From Epinephelus fuscoguttatus (taxonomy: Eukaryota > Chordata > Actinopteri > Perciformes > Serranidae), in contig NC_064762.1 in the NCBI RefSeq assembly GCF_011397635.1, forward strand, positions 20,299,479 through 20,363,478: a stretch of 64,000 nt of DNA, in the 5' to 3' direction. The notes beneath the pieces were generated by a model, which did not search any database, was not told the origin of the DNA, and was given only the letters and a program-made list of their open reading frames with translations. Positions 26,530 through 37,814 of this stretch are shown one piece after another (the stretch's first letter is position 1; each line of letters opens with the position of its first letter). Made by a program: the position numbers and the translations under genes.

Positions 26530-27704
26530 AGGAGAAGTCCGATATTTTGCACTTTGAGCCCCATTTCTGGGTTATTTATGATGAAATAGAGTGGTTAAGA
26601 CCAAAATAGTGTTGATTGCTTCTTTTTGGTGAATTTGGCTTTCCCCTGCCTGGCTTAACACTGCTGTGTATATCTGTCGTAAAACCACCCTAAACGTTCG
26701 TTTTCAAAGCCATGAAACTCCCCGAGTGGTCAGTGGTGTTCGTTGATGTTCTGACATAAAAATTGTAGCAAAATGTGGTTTCCATCCATGTTTTCGCTAT
26801 TCATCTCAATTGTGGAACTATTTTTTCAGCTGCCTCACACCCGTGTGTAAAAGTCCGCTTGATCGTTCGTTTGACCCTGAAGCGTTATACACTCCAGCGC
26901 ACTTGATGGCGATAATGCTCCTTTAAGTGGGTGTCACCAACCGGCAGGAAACTATTGTAATGTAATGGGACACAGAGAAGAAGCAGAAGAAGAAGGTTGG
27001 CGTTGTGTTCAAAGGCATCGTACTGCAAAGGTTGTTTACAAGCGAGTAATCCATTGTGCAGTTGTTTAAACTTATTACAAAACTTTATCCTTTATTCTCG
27101 TTCTTCCTCCGGGAGCGCACACAGCACTGTCGAGGCTGCACTTTCGCTGAGCTAAAAGACTACAATGACTACGACCTTGTTGTAAACAACCCCTTATCCG
27201 TTTCCGGTGGCGGATAACTACCAACGGACAATGAGGCTTTTATAGAAAACCAATGGATTAGACAAAATGTCAAATAAATCATCACGGAAACCACAGTTTG
27301 CTACGATTTTTAGCTGATTTTTAGCTTTTAGCTGAGCTAAAAGACTACAATGACTTCAACCTTGTCGTAAACAACCCCCTTTCCGTTTCCGGTGGTGGAT
27401 TACTACCAACGGACAATGAGGCTTCCTATGGAAAACCAATGGATAAGACAAAATGTCAAATAAATCATCACGGAAACCACAGTTTGCTACGATTTTTATG
27501 TCAGAACTTCAACGAACACCACTGACCACTCAGTGAGTTTCATGGCTTTGAAAACGAACGCTTAAGGTGGTTTTAGGGACAGGTTCACACATGGCCATAG
27601 GCAGCACTGTTAAGCCAGGCAGGGGAAAGACAAATTCTGAGAGGTCACTGAGGGCCACTCTATTTAGAAATGGAGCTCAAAGTTCAAAATACCAGACTTC
27701 TCCT
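26530..27704. mobile_element. piggyBac-like non-autonomous element nested in hAT
   Basis: TTAA flanks (26526-26529, 27705-27708) and inverted ends AGGAGAAGTCCGATATTTTGCAC / GTTCAAAATACCAGACTTCTCCT. The ends extend into long inverted arms (AACGTTCGTTTTCAAAGCC at about 26694 against its complement near 27540). An internal 185-bp tandem duplication starts at 27146 and 27331. No transposase frame. Confidence 0.75.
27146..27515 (+). repeat. 185-bp tandem duplication inside the nested element
   Basis: Two copies starting GCTGAGCTAAAAGACTACAA, with GTTTCCGGTGG and GGACAATGAGGCTT in each, ending ACAGTTTGCTACGATTTTTA. Similarity is about 90 per cent by eye. Confidence 0.85.
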
Positions 27705-28039
27705 TTAATAAATATTTCATGGTTGTCAATTGTTATTTGATATTAGTAAATAAAAACAAACATTTATGTCATGATAAGAGTGATACCACCTTATAGAGGT
27801 TATTGTGCACAGACACAAATACAGGTGTGCCTTGAGACTTTGGTTTGCCCTTTGGTGTGCCTTGGGCTCAAGAAGTTTAACAACAACTGCAGTATGCCAA
27901 ATTGATGCAATGTTGAGCACACAGTCCAGCCAGGACAATATTATTAACTGGCTTTTGTGCCAACTACTTTCTGCAGTCAGAGACATATCACAACATTGAA
28001 AATATGACACAAACCTCAAAATACAGCAGAGAAAAACTT

Positions 28040-28226
28040 TCTGAGTTCAGCAAAAGCAAGGATGTGGGTTTAATTTCAACACTGGGGTGGGACACATATG
28101 AAACAAGAAGTGCTATGCACCAATTTGTGCCTTCTCTGCAGCAGTTTATGGCATAAATGTCTTAATTTTGTCAAAATAAAAAGCATCCGCTACTTTCATA
28201 TTTTCACTGGGAGGGACACTTGTAAA
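28040..28226 (-). repeat. Inverted-repeat dispersed element, second copy
   Basis: The minus strand has AAGGCACAAATTGGTGCATA and GTTTCATATGTGTCCCACC, as at 897-1125. Ends are less clear. Confidence 0.45.
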
Positions 28227-28229
28227 TAC

Positions 28230-28975
28230 TAAGAGGGACAACCCCAAAAGCAAAAGTATGAAGCTAGCTTACTGACAATTGGCAAACAGAAATGCCTTCG
28301 CAATTTGTCACTGCACTCTCGAGTCCTCTCAGCCAGCTGGTCCTGAGGCTCACCCCCTCTAACAGCACAAGGCCTCAGGACAACCCTCACACAATCCAGC
28401 CCGACCAAATTATAGCTGAAGAAAAAGAACATCAGCTACTGGACATCTACCACAAATACCCCAAACAGACTTCAGTGCTATTTGGCCCAGAACAGACAGT
28501 ACATGATGCCGAACTAACTGACCACTGTGACAGATCAGAAACTGAGAAAGAAGCTGACTATGTACAGACTCAGGTGGAGACACAGCAACATTTCCTGCTA
28601 CAATGCAGCACATATGAAGACATCAGGACAAAGTTCTCTACAAAAAGTAAATGTAAACTCCGAGATTTTGATTCACTAAAATGAATCCTCTAATTGGAGT
28701 AAACAGTGTCAGCACCACAGATGCAGCAAGATGTGTCAGTGCATGTCACAACCAAGAGACAACCAACACAACATTTCATCTCCTCACAGATCACACTCTG
28801 CCTTTTTATTTACTCCTTCACTCCACATAATGAGTTTTTTCCTTTAAAAAGTTTGTCTGTGGTTTTGTAATAATAAATTGTTGTTAAATGTCTGAATTTA
28901 CTGCCTTAAATTGTATATGTGCTTTGGCAACACATAAGAAATGTCATGCTAATGAAGCTCATCGAATTCAATTGA
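28230..28975 (+). mobile_element. LINE-derived 3' fragment (HHCC-like), copy 1
   Basis: An open stretch at 28292-28684 ends with VETQQHFLLQCSTYEDIR and then a stop. The 3' part runs through AATAAATTGTTGTTAAATG to a tail of the GAATTCAATTGAA type at about 28965-28975, a common fish LINE end. The upstream part of the reading frame (about residues 1-90) has no recognised match. No RT is present. Confidence 0.65.
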
Positions 28976-29029
28976 AGTTCGATGCTATCAGCTAACACAA
29001 GCTAACGTTTTTTTTTTTCTGCCACACTA

Positions 29030-29275
29030 AACACGTCATACTACGTCATGTGACGTCCTGAATGAGAGCCAACGTTACTATCAAAATAATAATGTATCAG
29101 TCATCATGGTTGGTAAATCAAAACTTGCTTACCAAGTTCCCCTCAGTGACAGCTCCACAGTACGAGTTCTACTAACTGATGTTTTGAATGTATTAAACCG
29201 GAAATCGAATGCTGATTGGCTGATTCGGGAGCCTGACCAATCAGGTCGCTTGTGGGCGGGGCGATTGTAACACCT
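29030..29275. promoter_or_regulatory. Cluster of CRE-, CCAAT- and GC-box-like sites
   Basis: TGACGTCCTG (29051), CTGATTGGCTG and CTGACCAATCAGG (inverted CCAAT boxes, 29212-29245), then GTGGGCGGGGCG (29253-29264). The grouping resembles a proximal promoter, but no exon or repeat boundary supports it. It could also be a transposon or LTR relic. Confidence 0.3.
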
Positions 29276-30538
29276 GTTGTATGGATGTACAAATAATTTG
29301 GTTACAGTAACGGCCAAATATTAATATAAATCCCATAAATATATAAAATCTAAATATGCAAACAAACTGCTTATCTCTATAAAATTGTACAAATTAACAG
29401 ACCCTGAAAATAATACGGTTCATTTTTAAATGAAGACCAAATAACTTTGTTTTGTATTTTTAATATTGTATTATTTATTATTTATTTATTTATGTCAAGT
29501 ATATTAATTTTCTTTTACTTTGGCTGACATCTTTTTTTTTGTCTTTTTTTCTCTTTTTTTCTACTCAGTTCATTTTGGTTTATTTACTTCAAGACATGCC
29601 TTATTTTTGTAATTAAAAATTGTTCGATAAAGTTTATATTAAAGAACTGTAACACCAATAAATTTGGACTTTTTTGGTTATGTAAAGAAATACAAAGGAA
29701 AATGGAAATAGAGAGAACTTTATTCATCCCCAAAGAGAAATTCAACTGTCCAGCAGCTAATAAAAAACAACAACCACACTTCAAAATAAGTTAAAATAAG
29801 TGCATAAATAGAATTTGAAAATCAGATTAAAATTAAATTAGTGCTATGACATGAGTCAGACATTAGAATTTCCAATATAAATCACAGTATGTAGGACAAT
29901 TCAGCCAAAAAAAAAAAAAAAATCCAAAAACATAAGAAAACTCCTAGGACTTCAACATTACCAATAAAATAAAATACATATTACATAAAGCAATAGAGGA
30001 AATACTGTTATACTGTAAGTCCATTAAATTCTGACAAAAATTTGAGTCTTACAGGCATTGTATTTTTTTCCCTAATTTGTAAATTCTGTGTATCTTTGTT
30101 CATTGTGTTGTAGTCCATTGCATCTATTTTGCAGTGTATCATTGTGATAATCAAAATCAATACTGACTATTGCCTTGACAGTTGTGACCTCTCCGCCCCC
30201 TGGGATACGTGTAGGCTAGATCTGTAATGATACTAATATGGCCCTTTTTATGGCAGACATTTTGACAGGTCACATTAGGAAAAGCACAGGTGTTATCGGT
30301 CACGTGATCATGTTATAAGAAAGTGGCACATCTAAGGGGCAACTACAACAGCTATTTTACATATATTTTTTGCTTGTTTGTTTGCACAGGATCTTCATTC
30401 AGCCCAATGGACAGAGACACAGCACACCTGTATATCAGCCGCAGAGAACAATGAGAGTCTGAAAGACATAAGAATATTTCTCAGGGCTCAAATCAAGCAT
30501 GTTGATTCACCGTTACTGCTTACATAGCTTACACTTAA

Positions 30539-31756
30539 AAGAATAGTGTCTATGGTTTAGGGTGATTTAGTGGCATCTAGTGGTGAGGATTGCAGATTAC
30601 AACCAGCTGAAACTTTTTCCAGTTAGAATTCCGTCAGTGTTCATTGTTCAGGAGGTTTTTACCAGGAGTGGAATCATCTGCTCTTCCTTTCAAAAAACAA
30701 AACAAAACAAAAAAAAACAGATCAGGAGTTTAAAAACATAGACTAGAGCAAATTCACATTACAAATCAGTGTTTCTCCTATGCTGTTTGGCACGTTGCCG
30801 ACAAGCTGTTACCCCAGCACCTGCTTATGTGCTCGACTAGTCTCTCTGATAACTTAATGTGTCATCACCTTCTAATCAGATGTTCAGGAGGTTTTTACCC
30901 TGAGCCGAATTATCTGCAGACGTCCCGTCCTCTCCAAAACAAACAGATCAGGTGATTAAAACCAGTTAAAACACTAAATAAAGCAGTTTCACATTACAAA
31001 TCAGTGTTTCTCCAATGCTGTTTGGCTGCTACCCCAGCCCCTGTTACTGTGTGCTCAACTCTTTTCTCTAATACCTTAAGATCTGGACGTTCAAGAGGTT
31101 TTTACCTGAAGCCAAATTTTCTACAGAGGTCTCTTCCTCTTCAAAATAAGCAGAGCCGCTGAGTAAAATGGGTTAAACCACAGAACAAAGCAGTTTCACA
31201 TTACAAATCGGTGTTTCTCCAATGCTGTTTGGCATGTCGGAAGCGGGCTGCTAGCCCAGCACCTGCTAATGTGTGCTCAACTCTTTTCTCTAAAAACTTA
31301 ATATCAAGGGGTTCGAGGGGTTTTTACCTGGAGCAAAGTTATCCGCAGAGGACTTATCCTCTCCAAAATAAGTTGACCTGATGATTAAAATGAGTAAAAA
31401 CACAAATAAAGCAGTTTCACGTAAAAAAAAAAAAATTGAATTTGAATTTTTCCAATGCTCTTGTTGTAGAGGGGCTGCTAATTATGGTGGCTGACTCAAA
31501 GACTCAAAAACACAAACGGCCAGTGTAGAGCCAGTGAGTGGTTTGTCTGTTCTGGGCTACTGTAGAAACATGTCCATGCAACATCACCATCTCTGTGAAG
31601 GAGGACCTACTTCCTATGTGGGTACAAATGCTCATTCTAAGGTAATAAAAACACAATGATTCTTAGTTTCAGGTGATCATACACTAAAGAAAACATACTT
31701 ATTATATTTAATTTCTGCCAATGCAGTACATCCCCCTAAATCCTACACACTGAATT
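30539..31756. mobile_element. piggyBac-like non-autonomous element with internal tandem units
   Basis: TTAA flanks (30535-30538, 31757-31760), inverted ends AAGAATAGTGTCTATGGTTTAGGG / CCCTAAATCCTACACACTGAATT. The interior has about four imperfect units of 205-235 bp, each with GAGGTTTTTACC, GCAGTTTCACATTACAAATC and GTGTTTCTCC.ATGCTGTTTGGC. Same family as 47700-49362. Confidence 0.75.
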
Positions 31757-32639
31757 TTAATGGAACTGAGCCATTGCTACTTTTAATAGCCACATCACTG
31801 TGGGTGCAGCGGCAGTGGGGTTTGTGGAGCCTTTAAATTGGCTCCTGTTCAGATTTTACACTATATATCTTAAATTAAATCTACTTCACTCTCTGGATCC
31901 ATAATTTTTAATTAGCTTTAGTTGATAGCATCGCAATTTCAGACAAGAATGAACAAGGTTACCAATATAAGATTATGCTTTATAGTCCTATAAGGCCTAT
32001 ATCCATTTGAACAAATGTTCAAAATAAAAGCCAACAGACTGTGTATCCAGTGTTACCAAATGATGACCCTCAGGGATTGAATTATAACGTATCTGCACCT
32101 TGATTTAAATGACACTGCAAAGAAATACACCATCAAAACCCTACAGTTTGAGTACAAAACACATAGAGGCGGGTCTGGGAAGTTTGTGGTAGCTGTTATC
32201 AGTGTGGACTCGTACCACTTCATATTGGATAGGAGAGCTGACCCAGTTTCCTGGTGTAAAGAAGTCAGAATGTCCACAGAAACTTCTCAAACTTCTCCAG
32301 CAGCATAATCCACTTCTGTCTGTCCTGTCATGTTCCAAGCACTCATTTATTATAAATTTTATTTTTCCTCCCCATTTTATTTATGGTTCTCAGACTACGT
32401 ATGCCAATATGAACAGCATAATTTATAAGAGAAATACATGATGCTGGTATTTTACTAATAATAAACTCCAATTACAAATAAGTTTAAATAAATAAATATC
32501 TTCAGTTTTTTTCTTTATTTTGTACGAGTTGTTTATGTCTTTGTTCTTGTCAGGAAAATAAACGCTTTCTGTTCTTTGTGGTTTCAGATCTTAGGAAGAA
32601 AATCATACATATTCACAGACCAATAACAACAACAACACC

Positions 32640-32662
32640 CACACACACACACACACACACAC
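32640..32662. repeat. (CA)n microsatellite
   Basis: CA run. Confidence 0.9.
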
Positions 32663-32814
32663 ATGCATACATACACAGCAGAGAGCCAGGCTGATTGGAT
32701 GGTGGACGGCTGGAGTTGTTATTACAGAGCATCCAGCAGAGTCTGGTTTGCAGGATAAGGACGTCCTTACAGGGCATTTCTCAGTGTGAACGATGAGGAA
32801 ACAGCCTACTGAGT

Positions 32815-32859
32815 GTGTGAGTGTGTGTGGGTGTGTGGGTGTGTGGGTGTGTGTGTGTA
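32815..32859. repeat. (GT)n/GTGGGT repeat
   Basis: GT run with regular GG interruptions (GTGTGTGGGTGTGTGGG). Confidence 0.9.
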
Positions 32860-33384
32860 TAAGAGAGAGAGAAAGAGAGAGACTGATAGAGACCCCAGAG
32901 AGAAAGTTTGAAAGAGAGGAATAGAGAGAATGTGGACAGATGCATCTGTCTGCCTACATATTTTGGCCATCAAATAGAAATCTTGGCAATGCTTGCAAAA
33001 AGTGACTTTCCCCATTGGACTAGTCGGTGCCAAGGGTTTGCCTGCAGAGAAAGAGACTGGAGAATAAGAGAGGAGCTCACGAGGCTTCACATTCTGATAC
33101 AGGAAAGCCTCCAACAAACTTTTCTTTCTGCGAAGACATCTTCTTCTTTGGTGTCTATCAACTAGAGCAAGAGGAGGGACTTTCTGAGCCAGACATGGAA
33201 GTGTTAATAAAGAGGGGACATGTACGGTTGGTTTTCATGTATCTGGGGCTTTGATACAGTAATGGGCTCTCTTGGTGCTTGTTAGTAACACATTAGGGCT
33301 TGATCGAACTCTCACCATTTTACAAACCACTGACAGCAGAGACATGAAAACAACCTGGAAATGTGAGTGGCACTAACACAATGA

Positions 33385-33620
33385 ACAGAGGTGGGACTGA
33401 GACTGCTCTCACACCTGCCCTGTTTGGTTCGATTCAGTTGAACTCAAGTTTGTTTGCCCCCTAAATGCTGTTTGTTTGGGCAGGTGTGAACACAGCAATC
33501 GCACTCGGGTGGCACCAAAATAACCAGACTGAGACCTTCTTGAAGAGGAACTCTGGTGCGGTTCGTTTGTGGTGAGAACGTGTTCCGACCTGGATCTGAA
33601 CCAACTGCAGTCACATGACA
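33385..33620. repeat. Inverted-repeat dispersed fragment
   Basis: ACTGCTCTCACACCTGCCCTGTTTGG and TTTGTTTGGGCAGGTGTGAACAC are partly complementary, as in small fish DNA transposons of the 'non-autonomous' type. Boundaries uncertain. Confidence 0.35.
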
Positions 33621-34239
33621 CATTGTTTGGGTTAAACATGAGCATGTTACAGTCCTGGAGGATTATTAATGTGCACCTCCTCCTGTACTGCCTTAATATG
33701 CACATTCAGCACATCCAATGCATCAAAACATTGTTTTCTAGTTGGAGCCGCGCCTCGTTTTCAAACTGTTGACTAAAATGAACAATGACAGCAATATAGT
33801 CCACGATGAGCAGCGCTAAAATCAACCTGCGTAGTGCTCAGGTCAAACAAGTCATGAAATTCTGATGATCTAATCCAATGTTAGCTGGAAAGCTAACAAG
33901 CTAATACTTTAGCTAAAAAGACACATTCACATACCTTACTTTTAGGGTTTGCAGTGACAGATGAAGTCAAATGTTGTGGGTGTCGTGTCACTGTTTTTTG
34001 AGTACAGATCTTGCATACTGCTGTTCTCTTCGTACTACCGTATTCGATAACATAGTCCTTGAATCCAAATGTTATCACTTTTGGACTAGCACTCTCAGTG
34101 ATAGCTGCCACATTGGTTGGTCTGTTGATAAACTGAACTTGTCTAATTTTAAAAAGTCCTTTTGATTCATCTGTCTCAAGTCTAAGTCAAGCCTCACGTC
34201 ATGCATACCAAGTCAAAGTTGAATCTTTTAATCTTTTAC

Positions 34240-34870
34240 CTCCAGCATGCACTGGGACAGTTTGCAGTCGAGTGTGAAGCAGTCGGGATGAGAGTCAGCA
34301 CCTCCAAGTCTGAGGCCAAAGCAAAGTAGTTCAAGTATCTCGGGGTCTTGTTTATGAGTGTGGGTAGAAGGGCGTGTGAGATGGATCAGTGGTGGTGAAG
34401 AGAGAGCCGAGCCAGAAGGCAAATTTCTTGATTTACTGGTCCATCTATGTCCCAACCCTCACCTATGGTCATAAGCTATAGGTACTGACGCAAGGAATGA
34501 GGTCACAGATACCACCCTTTCCTCAGAAGGGTGGCTGGGCTCAGCCATAGAGCTCAGACATCTGGAGGGAGCTCGGAGTAGAGCCGCTGCTCCTTCGCGT
34601 TGAAAGGGGTCACTTGAAGTGATACGGGCATTTGATCTCCCGTTGGAGGTGTTCTGGGCACATCACACTGGTAGAAGGCATGGGGGCAGATCCAAAATAT
34701 GCTGGAGGGATTACATATCTCATCTGGCCTGGGAACGCCTCGGGGTCCTCCAGGAGGAGCTGGAAAGCATTGCTTGGGAGAGAGACGTTTAGAATGCTTT
34801 GCTTGCATGCTGCCCCCGCGACTTGGCTTCGGATAAGCAGTTGAAAATGGATGGATGGATGGATGGATGG
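34240..34870 (+). mobile_element. Rex3/RTE-like LINE 3' end with (GGAT)n tail
   Basis: Encodes FAVECEAVGMRVSTSKSEA, then after stops FKYLGVLFMS, YVPTLTYGHKL-like and RRVAGLS-like pieces, and ends with GGATAAGCAGTTGAAAATGGATGGATGG. This is the C-terminal region and the GATG-type 3' tail known for fish Rex3 (RTE clade). Frameshifts and stops throughout; 5' truncated. Confidence 0.8.
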
Positions 34871-34879
34871 AAGTTGAAT

Positions 34880-37480
34880 CTTTTATCAATTTTAGTCTAG
34901 CAAGTCTCAAGTCCTTAAGTTTGCAACTCACGTCTGACCTATGTTATGTCAAATATCACGAGTCCCCCACTTCTGACAATAATTCATGTCACATGTCATA
35001 TAAAACCTGTGTTGTCACGTATGAATTGATGCATGGAAACAGTTACACTTGAAAAAGTCTTCTGAGACAGGGGTTACAGCAGGCACACATCTCTGACCTT
35101 TTCAGGCTTCCATCGAAGTAATGCAATCCACTTTGTTTCCACATAGATCCAGGGATCAACTGTTGCAGCAGGGGATGAGAGGGCCCAGCAGCCGCCGCAG
35201 ACATCCAGGATCAGAAACTCCAAACAGGGATAACACCCTCTCAGCATTCAATGTTTTCAATCAAGGGATCAGCTACTGTGACTGGAAACAAAATGTCCCA
35301 GACAGCTATCACGCAGGAGTTGCCGGCAGGCAAAAGCTGGCACGACTAATATGGCTTGTCAGAGTGAAAATAGCCTGGTATTGTTCTCACCTTCCGGAAA
35401 GGTACAGGCATAACGCTTTTGTCTTGTTCATCTCTCAGGAGTCATGCTCTAATAGCTTTTCAGGCTCATATTGCTTTGGTAAGAGGGATTTAAAGTTGCT
35501 GTTTCACTACCCACAGAGTGCAGTGATGGAGGTTGAGCTATTCATTTACACATAATTCAGCATGAATCAAATTTATACCATCATAAATGTGATAAATTCG
35601 TGTCTTTAGATTAAATGGCATTTGACGCATGGATTTGAGAATTATCAAGCTGCCTGGTTGGGGATTTATTAAAAATAACTCAAGGTACACGGACTGTGCC
35701 TTCTACAGCTCAAGTGTTTTCATGAGTTGCCAAGACTGCAGTGGTACAAAAATATATTGGACAGATAAACAGAAAATACTAAATAGTGTGACAAATCTGT
35801 CAAGCACCGGTTGTTTGGTGCTCGCAAAGAACTGTGAGAGATTAAGGACATATGAGATGTGTTCAGTAGCAATACATTTATGCAGCTACTTTGAATTCCA
35901 AACTTGTATACTTGGTGACAGAGAGACAGACATCTCTTTTGCTCATGCAAACAATCAAATTCATTGCATAAGAGATAAATGGTTGCATAAACTCACAGTA
36001 TGGAATTCCAAACATCCCACTCACAATTATACGCAGACACCTTTCTGCTTTTCCTGGCAGACTAAATGGTAATTTTTTTTACGTATTCAAATCTTCTGCA
36101 TTACTTTCAGTGGTTTCTCTTCCATGCCCAAATCCTTAGAGTGGTTTTAATAGACAAATACTTGTTACAAAGGTCCTCAGCATCTACAGTAAGCCCTGTA
36201 CAAATCCACCCTGCAGTAAAATGTTGCCACCTAAGCCTCTGTAAAACCCAGGGAAAAATCTGGATGTGGACCAGCAGATAGAGCGTCAGTGTGGAAACAT
36301 AAAGAAGGGTTTGATCTCATTTATGCCCTCACTGTTCTGGAGGTGATGAAACGAGGCCGGTCTTGAGCTCGGCGAGGTCAGTCCTCTACTCTCCTCTCCT
36401 CTCTTCTACTCTCCTCTCCTCCTTCCCTCTCCCCCATTAATCACGTCTGTACACATGAAAATGAGCTTAACCCTTTTTCCCGTGCCGTGCTCTACTTCCA
36501 CTCAAGGACACGTCGCAATAGCATGTATAAGAAGCATCTCTCTGTGCATATATTCCCCCTGCATTACCCCTTAATGGACACCCCTCAGTCTTAGCGAAAC
36601 ATGCTACACAAGGCTTTATCCTGCCTTGTTAAAGCTGTCACTCTTCCTCACGTTGCCTCATAACAATTAACACTCCCATAAACCCTTTTGTCAAATGCTT
36701 AATAGGGGAAAAAATGTAAATGAAGGACTTATCCATACCCCCTTGAGTCTAACATAATTTCACTGGCAACTAAACTATGTGAAAGGAGGTTGGTGTATTA
36801 TATACTGTGTGTATGCTCATAAAAAAGAGAGGGATGAAGTGAAAGAGCGAGTAGATAGCGAGAAAGAAGATAATGTCGCCAAGGGAAAGGAAAGTAAGAG
36901 AAGTAGGTAGAGAATGAGTAAGGAAGAGAGAGGACGGGAAAAAAGAAAATGAGCTTGGTTCCCTGTGTGGCACAGTGCTTCACCACTTAATCATCCCCTG
37001 GTCTATAAATAGGCCGTCACAGCCATGGAATATTGGGAGATTAATGGAAGAGAATGGAACACCATAATGCTGTGAAGCTTCAACACTTCTGTTGAACTTC
37101 AGTCGTGCAGATTTCATTTTACTTCCCCCTCTCAGTTTTATCATTAAAAAAAAAAAAAAGTAAAGAGGGGAAGTTCCCCAGATTGCACCCACTTTACCCT
37201 TCCTCCTCTCCCCTGTCTTACTGGGCGACAGACGTGCATACTCGAAGGCAAATGCCACCAACGTATATAAGCACAGAAATATTGATGCAGTGCAACCATG
37301 CAAGCATTAGCAATACACCCCTACAGCAGACAGTGGAAAAAGTTTTCTCCCCTCATTTCACATTCTGTATGATGCACTGCAGAGTTTCTGTTCAGCACCT
37401 ATCACAAGTGCTTATCTCCTGAGGAAATGTTGACAGTGTTGATGTAGCAGGAATCACCTTGTATCTCCCTGCACCCCTCA
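34880..37480. other. No gene recognised; two ORFs of about 145 codons
   Basis: 35121-35555 (144 residues) and 35629-36072 (147 residues) are open on the plus strand. I see no domain, no signal of coding composition and no splice partner. They are most likely chance ORFs. Confidence 0.4.
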
Positions 37481-37660
37481 CTGCGTGCGTGTGTGTGTCT
37501 GTGTACGTACGTGTCTGTGTGCATAACTGTGTACATTCAGGGGAACTTGTGCAGGGGTAGACTCACATCGGGAGCGTTTGACTTTGAGGGAAAAATGACA
37601 GAGGTGTGATTTAGGTCAGGGAAGAGAGAAGGGAGAAGGGGTTATGAGGACACTAAAGCT
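37480..37660. repeat. Segmental duplication, outer part of copy 1
   Basis: GGGGAACTTGTGC...TTTGACTTTGAGG.AAA.ATGACAGAGGT matches 49800-49930. Together with 40225-42870 (matching 50080-54930) it marks the duplicated 3' flank and 3' half of the WxxW gene. Confidence 0.75.
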
Positions 37661-37814
37661 GTAGTGATGGGCCAAAACGAAAGAACAAATCTTTCTGACC
37701 GACTCTTTTTACAGAGTCAGCTTGTCGAATGTCTGTGCACTCATAAAATTCCAACTTTCCCCATTCACCCACTTGCTGTTATCGTAGGGTATTGCTCATG
37801 CTGCCTTCTACTGC

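Larger units (their letters stand above)
26264..27889. mobile_element. hAT-like non-autonomous element carrying a nested element
   Basis: Starts CAGTGGTTCTCAAATGGTGTGCCG and ends TTTAACAACAACTG (11 of 14 bases complementary to the start), flanked by a perfect 8-bp duplication CAGTATGC (26256-26263, 27890-27897). The same family is at 41699-42193. The extra length is a piggyBac-like element at 26530-27704. Confidence 0.8.

Noticed and set aside
35121..36072. Two ORFs of 144 and 147 codons on the plus strand
   Set aside because: No domain, no signal peptide, no codon pattern I can defend and no splice partner. Such lengths occur by chance in a 64-kb vertebrate window.
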